The position numbers were made by a program, and so were the translations under genes. The notes beneath the pieces are model-generated. The model saw only the letters and a list, made by a program, of their open reading frames with translations. It made no database searches and was not told the DNA's origin. From Clostridia bacterium (GTDB taxonomy: Bacteria; Bacillota_A; Clostridia; Oscillospirales; CAG-272), in contig JAFQPF010000110.1 of the NCBI GenBank assembly GCA_017411885.1, forward strand, positions 1 through 5,051: 5,051 nt of DNA. The letters run 5' to 3'. Shown one piece after another: positions 1 through 5,051 of the stretch; within the stretch, counting starts at the first letter, position 1; every line of letters starts with the position of its first letter.

Positions 1-11
1 GCACTAAATGC

Positions 12-46
12 GTTAATTTTCAGGGACCGCTACCCTGAAAATTAAC
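12..46. repeat. Isolated 14-bp-stem hairpin
   Basis: This is a perfect inverted repeat. The 14-base arm GTTAATTTTCAGGG (12-25) pairs with CCCTGAAAATTAAC (33-46) around a 7-base loop. It lies in gene-free DNA beyond the 3' end of the operon. The AT-rich part of the stem is at its base and the GC part next to the loop, and no T-run follows on either strand, so it does not have the form of a rho-independent terminator. It is best read as a dispersed palindromic repeat or a structured 3' element; its identity is unknown. Confidence 0.6.
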
Positions 47-70
47 ATATTTATGAAATCGTGCGTTTTC

Positions 71-94
71 GGGCGATTCGTGAATCGCCCCTAC
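71..94. repeat. GGGCGATT palindromic repeat unit
   Basis: GGGCGATT (71-78) and AATCGCCC (83-90) form an 8-bp stem with a 4-base loop, followed by CTAC. Read on the minus strand it is GTAG followed by GGGCGATTCACGAATCGCCC. From memory, GTAGGGGCG-type palindromes with a variable centre are dispersed intergenic repeats in many Clostridia genomes. That assignment is recall, while the palindrome itself is seen directly. No coding potential was noticed. Confidence 0.6.
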
Positions 95-117
95 AACGAT
101 ATTTTATTTTGACAAAT

Positions 118-262
118 GTATCCGACCCTTGTGGTCGGTGCTTATCTTCAAATTTCGCCATAGGGAAAGGGGATACCTAAGGGGAAAACCGAAAAGGTTT
201 TTCCCCTTAGGCGGCTCTTTCGTCTATTTCTGTCCGTACAGAAATAGACTCCCCGAAGGGTA
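118..262 (-). repeat. Modular four-hairpin repeat, left copy
   Basis: This 145-bp intergenic element is repeated in inverted orientation at 4761-4904. In plus-strand order it holds four hairpins. Hairpin A is CCGACC/GGTCGG (122-138). Hairpin B is a 14-15-bp stem with one extra T (176-211) and loop GAAAA. Hairpin C is GTCTATTTCTGT/ACAGAAATAGAC with loop CCGT (222-249). Hairpin D is CCC/GGG (251-260), which on the minus strand has the C-TTCG-G tetraloop form. The 34-bp end (118-151) and the 47-bp end (216-262) match the other copy exactly; the middle is diverged. A weaker match (GACAA) may extend it to 111. It lies 47 bp past the ruvX stop and would sit in the 3' part of the operon transcript. 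It has no coding capacity. It could be a MITE-like or RNA-structured repeat; the family is unidentified. Confidence 0.85.
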
Positions 263-309
263 GCTAATAATTTCATAAATCAAAATCAGGTACCAACAAA
301 CAACAAAAC

Positions 310-729
310 CTACCTGTGACTGTCCATATAATTCTGCAAAATGATCTGCGCGCTTAAGGTGTCAATAACCTCCTTGCGCTTCTTTCCGCGCGTGTCGGTA
401 AGATTAAGTATCTGGTGCGCCGCCATCGTACTGCAACGCTCGTCAAAGAATACGATCTCAACACCCTCAAGCTCGCCCTCTAAAAGCTTTGCAAACTCGC
501 GTACCTTTTCTGCCCTCGGTCCTTCTGTGCCGTTCATATTGATCGGCATACCGAGGACTATTTTTTTTGCGTTGTGCTCGCGTGCCGCATTGGCTACCTT
601 CCTTGCCGTTTCGACTATATATGTGCTGTAGACCGTACCGACCGGGCTTGCCATAAAGCCGAGCGCGTCGCTTACTGCGAGCCCCGTGCGTGTGTCGCCA
701 AGATCGACACCAAGAATTTTTTCTGCCAT
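310..729 (-). CDS. ruvX: RuvX/YqgF family pre-16S rRNA nuclease / putative Holliday junction resolvase
   Basis: A 139-residue cytoplasmic protein of the usual YqgF/RuvX length with an RNase H-like fold. The N-terminal strand carries GVDLGDTRTGLAVSD with the first acidic residue at D9. A central strand has KKIVLGMPINMNGTEGP (residues 55-71). The second acidic site is FDER (D96, E97), and the C-terminal helix has IDTLSAQIILQNYM with D123. These are the family's catalytic acids, so the enzyme looks intact. Family members process the 5' end of 16S rRNA and were earlier proposed to resolve Holliday junctions. The ATG start is supported by GGAG six bases upstream (736-739). It begins 22 bp after the kinase stop and is the last gene of the operon; the stop is TAG. 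In many Firmicutes ruvX follows alaS and an IreB-type gene, and neither is seen here. Confidence 0.95.
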   Translation of the reverse strand: MAEKILGVDLGDTRTGLAVSDALGFMASPVGTVYSTYIVETARKVANAAREHNAKKIVLGMPINMNGTEGPRAEKVREFAKLLEGELEGVEIVFFDERCSTMAAHQILNLTDTRGKKRKEVIDTLSAQIILQNYMDSHR

Positions 730-751
730 AATTTTCTCCGAAAAAGATTTG

Positions 752-1683
752 TCAGATGCCCTTTTGCGCGCTTAAAAACTCGCGCACTTCGGCTTCAAAG
801 GGAATAGAGCTTGAAGCTCCCGGCTTTGAAACCACTATCGAGCCGACAGCGTTTGCAAAGCGGCACGCTTCAAGTATGTCGCCACATCTTAAGTATTCAA
901 GCGTGAGCGCCGCCGTGAAGGCGTCGCCTGCTGCGGTGGAATCGACCGCCACCGTTTCAAAGGGCGCGCTGAGATGGTAATGGATGCCGTCGTAAACGAA
1001 GCATCCGCGCTCGCCGAGCTTGATTACTATATATTTAGCCTGTGTTTTCTTATGCAAAAGCATAGCGGCGCGCAGGCAATTGTCCATATTTGATGGTTCT
1101 ATCCCGGTAAGCTCGTACGTTTCGCTTTCATTGGGCGAAAATACTTCAAGCGGACCGATCAGATCAAGTCTGACAGATTTGTCCGCGGGGCTGCATCAAC
1201 GAATATCGGAATGCCCTGACGCTTGGCGTATCCGCAGGCGGTTTCCACGATCTCAGACGGGATCTCGAAATTAATAAAGAGCGCATCGGGATAGCAGGTA
1301 AACGCCTCCTCAACGTCCTCCTTTGAAAGAAGCGCGTTTGAGCCGGGGTAAACGATGATCCTGTTCATTCCGTTTGCTTCAACTAAAATCGCGGCAAGGC
1401 CTGTGGGGGCTTTTTCATCCTGCTTTACAAAGCGGAGATCGATACCGCAGTCCTTGTAAAAGCTTTTGAGCGTTTTTCCGTTCTGATCGTTGCCGAGACG
1501 GGTAGCGAAAACAGAGTCTCCGCCGAGTCTTGCAAGGGCTACTGCGGCATTTGCGCCCTTTCCGCCGGGCACGTAGGTGTAGCTGCCCGAATCTATAAGC
1601 GTTTCTCCGGCACCGGGCACCCGATTCATATTCATAACAAAATCAAGGTTTGCGCTGCTGATTACAAGAATTCTTTTTTTCAT
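752..1683 (-). pseudogene. rbsK: Ribokinase-like PfkB sugar kinase, frameshifted
   Basis: Two frames together give a full-length ribokinase-family enzyme of about 308-310 residues, which phosphorylates ribose or a similar sugar with ATP. The first part (1683-1159, 174 residues) has the substrate-site ANLDFV, PGAGETL, the PfkB signature GGKGANAAVALARLG (41-55) and NFEIP with E140. It ends at a premature TGA (1161-1159) just after VDAAPRTNLSDLI. The second frame, open from about 1168, continues with GPLEVFSPNESETYELTG, LGERG and the ATP/catalytic motif STAAGDAF (AAGD at 923-934), and ends at 752. A tandem TGATC TGATC lies at the break; removing one copy restores the frame exactly. A single-base loss nearby would also explain it. 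ATG 1683 starts 1 bp after the upstream stop, suggesting translational coupling. As it stands the product lacks its catalytic half. I cannot tell a true mutation from an assembly error. Confidence 0.88.
1157..1166 (-). repeat. TGATC tandem duplication at the kinase frameshift
   Basis: The minus strand reads TGATC (1166-1162) directly followed by TGATC (1161-1157). The second copy supplies the premature TGA at 1161-1159. With one copy deleted the codons read gac ttg atc ggt ccg ctt gaa gta, joining the two kinase halves in frame. This is a direct observation; that the duplication caused the frameshift is inference. Confidence 0.7.
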
Positions 1684-1684
1684 A

Positions 1685-4660
1685 TCAATTTCTCTTTTCT
1701 GTATTGTCGTTTTTCCGTGAATTTACAGATAAAATTATTACAAGTGACAACAGAACGATTATAATTAAAAGAAATACCGTCACGACTATGGGGTTAAGCG
1801 TTTTGGCGTCGTTTGCGCTGCTGTCGTTTTTGTTTGCAAGCTCATAAAGCCGCTTGCTGTCATATTCACGTGAATAGCCTGTAAGATCGTCTGCGTAAAG
1901 GGTTACCTTGTCGACATCTGTGCTTACCGAAAGCTCTATTTTGTTGATCTGCCCCTGCTTTGAAAGATCAACGTATACACGCTTGCGAAGGTCGGGCGAA
2001 AGCGTTGCTTTGGCAAGGCTTATGCTGTTTTCACCGACAAAGCGCAGTGTCAATTCTATATCTTTATCGATCTCGCTTGCGATAAGGTCAAGTGAGATCA
2101 TCGGCGTGCTTTCGCTGTCAAGCGATCTTGTCACGATAGCGCACGCCATCGGCTCGTTTTCCGTGATCCGTGAAAGCTCGGCGCGCATGGCAAGCGTTCC
2201 GGTCTGCATAGGAACAAGCTTGATCTTTCTTGCATTGTGTGAAAGAAGCAGGCTGTCAAGCTGATCGTAGGAGTTAAAATCAAAATAGGTGTAGCTTCCG
2301 GCAGGCTCGAAAAACGGCTCGGTCGATACAGCGGCATCTTTAAGTTCGATCGGTTCAAGCTTTTTCGCGTTTGTCAGGCGGTCGTAGCTTCTGATGCTTG
2401 CGCCAAGCCCCTCAAGTAATATCCGGTCGCCGGAGTTGAACGCCTTAATTGCCGCACATACCTGCGAAATGTGCGGGGATTTTGGCTCGGGTGAAGCAAT
2501 ATATCCGCTTATTTTGCCCGATTCCGCCGCAAAGCAGGCGCGTGTGGCAGCTGCCTTGGCAAAATCATCGTCGGGGCAGGTGAAATCTATGCGGTCGATC
2601 ACGACGATCGGCTTGTCCTTTAAGCCGTCCTTCATTGATACCATAGCAAAAAGCTCGTAAAGCTCGTCGGGTGTATCAAGACTGAGTGTTTTCCCAAAGT
2701 CTGTAGTACCCGACTCGGCTTCAATACATATTCCCCAGGAAAATTCACCCTCGTCGGCGATATATTCGCCTATCGCGGACAGGAAATTATCTGTGTCAAA
2801 GCGGTTGTGCGCGCCCTCTAAGCGTTCGTATTTGAAAACGTCGCCTAACGAAGCGTATACTCGAATGTCTGAGTCTGCGTTTGCGCATGCCTGATGCACA
2901 AGCCGCATCAGCTGTACGTAGGAATTAACGTAGTCGGTCATAGATACTGCGCCCGAAAGACGGCTTCCCGCGTTGACCGCACGGCCGATTATGATGCCGT
3001 CGAGTGCCGAATATTCCTGCGCGGCGTATCTTTTTGCCAGAAATTCTATTGCGGCACGTATGTTATCGTAGCTTTGACGATCGGTTATATCGGAAAACGG
3101 AAGCTTGCCCTCGCTTAAGCGCAACAATACCGATGATCCTGTTGCGGCATATGTGCCAAGCTCGCGGTCGAGCCTGTCTACCAGGTCCTTTGTGAAATAG
3201 TACTGCTTGCCGTTTAAGGTGTGCATATATCCGCTTCGCTCGTGACAGATGAACTTTTCAAGATCTATGCCTACGACAGTTGCGCCGGAAAGACTTTCGA
3301 CAGTCTGATATGCGCTTTCAAGCTCAACTCCTGCCTTGAAATCAATGCTTGAGCCGTGCTGTGTACGGTCGCTTACATATGTGGGTGTGTCGACGAATAC
3401 CATAGGCGAGGTCGATATCATAACGACGTATTTTTTGAGTCTGAAATCCTCGTTTGGCGCGGTGTTCACCGAAAAGCGGAATTTTGTTGAAATTCCGTGA
3501 CGCGCAAGCGGCTCTGTGCCCGCATAGTCAAATTTTCGCGGATCTTCGCCAAGATCAAGACTGTAAAGGCAAAGCTCTGCGCCCGAAAACTCGGTAACGT
3601 ATTCGCGTCCAAGCTCGCCGGATATGCTTATCAGGCTGTTGTCATCGCTCACCGAGCAGCCGGTAATGCTTCCGTAGGTTATATACGGTGCGCTGTTGTA
3701 TGTGCTTGTGAATTCGATAGCTCTGATTGTAGCAAAGCCTTCAGATTGCGGAAACTCAATGCGAAGAGCCTTTATCGAAAGCGGATTGTTTATGCCGATC
3801 TCGTATATGCTCGGGTCTGCGTGCGATTTGATCTGCTTTGTAATGCGTACAGGCGCGACGTTTTCTTCCTTTAATAATACCAACGTCATACTTTCGGCAT
3901 CGGAATCGTTTTCGAGATTTATTCTTATCGCGTTTGAAAATGAATATGGAACAAGCGCTATCGGAAATTCGATGTAGCTTTCCTCTGCGTTTTTGTCAAA
4001 ATCAAGCGTGAGGCTCGTGTTGTCGGGCGAAAGGCTTGCGTTTATGCCGATAGAGTTGAAGCTTTCAAAGCAGAAACGGCTCGCGAGCGTGTGATTTACA
4101 GGCTCGCTTGCATAAAGATCGTCAAGCGCGAAGCTTCCGTTCCATATGCCCGAAGCGATATGGTCGGGGATGATCCCAAGCTCTATATCCGAGATCTCTC
4201 CCCTGCCCATAAATGAGGAAATATCTATTGAAATATCTACCCATCTGCCGGATTCGATGCTTGATATGCTTTCGAAGATGTTTCCGTTTGTGCCGGTGAG
4301 CATCGTGCGCACGAAGCAGGATGAGTTTGCCTGGTCTAAAGGCTCTATGAATACCGAAAAGCATAGCGCCTTATATGCCGACAGGTCAAGCGGCTTTTTC
4401 TTTGCGGATATATTCAGCGTGCGCACTACCGATGAATCTGTGTTTTCGGTCTGAACGGCAAGGATCTTGCCGTGGCTTGAAAGATCGGTAATGTCGTTTG
4501 TGATGCTAAGCTCGCTTACAGCGTTGCCCGGTATAAACTCAAGCTCAAAGGCGGAACTTGAGTCAAAGTCGGTTATTGCAAGTGTTTGCGCACAGGTGTA
4601 TATTGATAATACAGCCGAAAGCACTGCGACTAAAAATATTATTAACGATGCCTTTTTCAC
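1685..4660 (-). CDS. Large secreted, membrane-anchored protein with a DUF5722-like TIM-barrel region
   Basis: 991 residues. Residues 1-25 form a signal peptide (MKK, then a hydrophobic stretch ending near TCAQT). Residues 957-979 are a single transmembrane helix with a short basic tail (SRKNDNTEKRN), so most of the protein lies outside the membrane. Residues 27-186 and about 190-320 look like jelly-roll, carbohydrate-binding-like modules (beta-rich, first ending FALDDLYAS). About 325-430 is another beta module. About 436-750 resembles the DUF5722 barrel as I recall it: GKQYYFTKDLVDRLD (484-498), FLAKRY (540-545), GIIIGRAVN (555-563), RVYASLGD (600-607), EFSWGICIEAES (639-650). Residues 790-930 form a second jelly roll ending VTLYADDLTGYS. 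There is no sortase motif. The GTG start is chosen because AGGAGG sits 7 bases upstream and the signal peptide begins there. The family's NE and HPYP-like motifs seem substituted, so hydrolase activity is doubtful. Substrate is unknown; a cell-surface glycan is a guess from the neighbouring kinase. Confidence 0.8.
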   Translation of the reverse strand: MKKASLIIFLVAVLSAVLSIYTCAQTLAITDFDSSSAFELEFIPGNAVSELSITNDITDLSSHGKILAVQTENTDSSVVRTLNISAKKKPLDLSAYKALCFSVFIEPLDQANSSCFVRTMLTGTNGNIFESISSIESGRWVDISIDISSFMGRGEISDIELGIIPDHIASGIWNGSFALDDLYASEPVNHTLASRFCFESFNSIGINASLSPDNTSLTLDFDKNAEESYIEFPIALVPYSFSNAIRINLENDSDAESMTLVLLKEENVAPVRITKQIKSHADPSIYEIGINNPLSIKALRIEFPQSEGFATIRAIEFTSTYNSAPYITYGSITGCSVSDDNSLISISGELGREYVTEFSGAELCLYSLDLGEDPRKFDYAGTEPLARHGISTKFRFSVNTAPNEDFRLKKYVVMISTSPMVFVDTPTYVSDRTQHGSSIDFKAGVELESAYQTVESLSGATVVGIDLEKFICHERSGYMHTLNGKQYYFTKDLVDRLDRELGTYAATGSSVLLRLSEGKLPFSDITDRQSYDNIRAAIEFLAKRYAAQEYSALDGIIIGRAVNAGSRLSGAVSMTDYVNSYVQLMRLVHQACANADSDIRVYASLGDVFKYERLEGAHNRFDTDNFLSAIGEYIADEGEFSWGICIEAESGTTDFGKTLSLDTPDELYELFAMVSMKDGLKDKPIVVIDRIDFTCPDDDFAKAAATRACFAAESGKISGYIASPEPKSPHISQVCAAIKAFNSGDRILLEGLGASIRSYDRLTNAKKLEPIELKDAAVSTEPFFEPAGSYTYFDFNSYDQLDSLLLSHNARKIKLVPMQTGTLAMRAELSRITENEPMACAIVTRSLDSESTPMISLDLIASEIDKDIELTLRFVGENSISLAKATLSPDLRKRVYVDLSKQGQINKIELSVSTDVDKVTLYADDLTGYSREYDSKRLYELANKNDSSANDAKTLNPIVVTVFLLIIIVLLSLVIILSVNSRKNDNTEKRN

Positions 4661-4667
4661 TCTTGTT

Positions 4668-4673
4668 CCTCCT
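4668..4673 (-). promoter_or_regulatory. Strong Shine-Dalgarno deciding a GTG start
   Basis: The minus strand reads AGGAGG, then AACAAGA (7 bases), then GTG at 4660-4658. The perfect consensus and ideal spacing fix the non-ATG start of the large surface protein. An ATG is not available at a comparable place. Confidence 0.9.
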
Positions 4674-4695
4674 GTGTAAATTATCCTATTTATAT

Positions 4696-4724
4696 ATTAT
4701 AGCAACAGTTTGTGAAAATTTCAA
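4696..4724 (-). promoter_or_regulatory. Sigma-A-type promoter of the operon
   Basis: On the minus strand TTGAAA (-35, 4724-4719) is followed by exactly 17 bases and then TATAAT (-10, 4701-4696). TGC directly before the -10 gives an extended -10 (TGnTATAAT). Transcription would start near 4689, leaving a leader of about 29 nt before the GTG, too short for a riboswitch. The near-consensus hexamers suggest strong basal expression; no operator palindrome overlapping the hexamers was noticed. Confidence 0.85.
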
Positions 4725-4760
4725 GTGGGTGGACGGTTTTGACCGGTGAAAGTCGCTTGT

Positions 4761-4904
4761 TACCCTTCGGGGAGTCTATTTCTGTACGGACAGAAATAGA
4801 CGAAAGAACCGTCCAAGGGGAAAACCGAAAAGGTTTTCCCCTTGGATAACCCCTTTCCCTTGGGCTAAGGTTGAAGATAAGCACCGACCACAAGGGTCGG
4901 ATAC
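4761..4904 (+). repeat. Modular four-hairpin repeat, right copy (inverted)
   Basis: This is the inverted partner of 118-262. In plus-strand order it holds four hairpins. Hairpin D is CCC-TTCG-GGG (4763-4772). Hairpin C is a perfect 12-bp stem with loop ACGG (4774-4801). Hairpin B is a perfect 14-bp stem CCAAGGGGAAAACC/GGTTTTCCCCTTGG with loop GAAAA (4813-4845). Hairpin A is CCGACC/GGTCGG (4884-4900). Its first 47 bp (4761-4807) and last 34 bp (4871-4904) are identical to the left copy, and the middle has drifted. TTGTC at 4907-4911 extends the match slightly. It lies 36 bp upstream of the -35 box of the operon. It encodes no convincing protein. Confidence 0.85.
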
Positions 4905-4916
4905 GGTTGTCGTATA

Positions 4917-5051
4917 GGCTCCCTCTGGGAGGGAGCTGTCACGTAGTGACTGAGGGAGAGTTCGTGACTTTGGATTTTATCAAGCGAAACTTATTGTTCG
5001 CAGTCTCCTTCCGTCTTTGCCTTCGGCAAATCCACCTCCCTCTCGGAGGGA
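4917..5051. mobile_element. MITE-like palindromic element, cut by the window end
   Basis: It starts with GCTCCCTC-TGG-GAGGGAGC (4918-4936, 8-bp stem), then GTCAC-GTA-GTGAC (4938-4950) and TGAGGGAGAG. After a unique core it ends with TTTGCC-TTC-GGCAAA (5016-5030) and TCCCTC-TCG-GAGGGA (5037-5051). The first and last hairpins are inverted versions of the same CTCCCTC/GAGGGAG theme, as expected for terminal inverted repeats. From memory, CTCCCTCAGTCAC...GTGACAGCTCCCTC repeats are abundant between genes in gut Clostridia. There is no transposase and no ORF, so it would be non-autonomous. The outer end lies beyond the window. Confidence 0.65.

Larger units (their letters stand above)
49..280. other. 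11-bp inverted repeat bracketing the left repeat cluster
   Basis: ATTTATGAAAT at 49-59 has its exact reverse complement ATTTCATAAAT at 270-280. Between them lie the GGGCGATT palindrome and the left copy of the modular repeat. The pair could be terminal inverted repeats of a small non-autonomous element of about 232 bp. The arms are short and AT-rich, and no matching pair surrounds the right-hand copy, so coincidence is possible. Confidence 0.25.

Noticed and set aside
12..46. Hairpin considered as a rho-independent terminator
   Set aside because: No T-run follows on either strand, the AT pairs are at the stem base, and it lies over 260 bp past the ruvX stop beyond another repeat.
118..262. 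CRISPR-like array in the repeat regions
   Set aside because: The hairpins differ from one another and there are no regularly spaced identical repeats or cas genes.
1157..1170. Programmed ribosomal frameshift in the kinase
   Set aside because: There is no slippery heptamer or obvious downstream stimulatory structure, and ribokinases are not known to use one; a tandem duplication explains the break simply.
3497..3874. Plus-strand open frame of 125 residues inside the large gene
   Set aside because: It is antisense to a well-supported signal-peptide-to-anchor coding frame, has no family features, and resembles the other antisense shadows along this gene.
4690..4893. A 67-residue minus-strand open frame running through the right repeat and promoter
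   Set aside because: It overlaps the hairpin array and the -10/-35 boxes, its composition looks like translated palindromes, and it has no recognisable domain or convincing ribosome binding site.
111..4911. The operon with its flanking inverted repeats considered as a composite transposon
   Set aside because: There is no transposase or recombinase, the repeats lack ORFs, and the cargo includes the housekeeping gene ruvX; no target-site duplication was found at the outer ends.

Overview
The window reads as a piece of a Firmicutes chromosome, most likely a gut-type Clostridia (Oscillospiraceae-like). The signs are strong AGGAGG-type ribosome binding sites, a textbook sigma-A promoter, a ribokinase of Firmicutes type, and short palindromic intergenic repeats of kinds I recall as common in gut Clostridia genomes. 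The taxonomic placement is inference. No rRNA, tRNA, CRISPR array or transposase gene is visible.

Layout. Positions 1-309 hold no gene. They contain two isolated hairpin repeats (12-46 and 71-94) and one copy (118-262) of a modular four-hairpin repeat. Three minus-strand genes follow, packed as one operon and read from high to low coordinates. First is a 991-residue secreted, C-terminally membrane-anchored protein (4660-1685). Next is a ribokinase-family sugar kinase (1683-752), broken by a frameshift. Last is ruvX/yqgF (729-310). The spacers are 1 bp and 22 bp. A promoter (-35 at 4719-4724, extended -10 at 4696-4701) and a strong Shine-Dalgarno (4668-4673) precede the first gene, which starts with GTG. 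Positions 4761-4904 hold the second copy of the modular repeat, inverted relative to the first. An unrelated MITE-like palindromic element follows at once (from about 4917) and runs off the window end.

How the genes might work together. The large surface protein has beta-rich modules around a TIM-barrel-like region resembling DUF5722. The places where this family has its acidic and polar catalytic-type motifs appear substituted, so it may bind carbohydrate or cell wall rather than cleave it. A sugar kinase next to such a protein would suit saccharide use, but the kinase frame is disrupted by what looks like a 5-bp tandem duplication (TGATC twice, 1157-1166). RuvX is a housekeeping nuclease and probably only shares the transcript.

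The most unusual structure is the pair of about 145-bp inverted modular repeats bracketing the operon. One hairpin has its 5-nt loop flipped relative to the rest of the element, while its stem has changed in a paired way on both arms.
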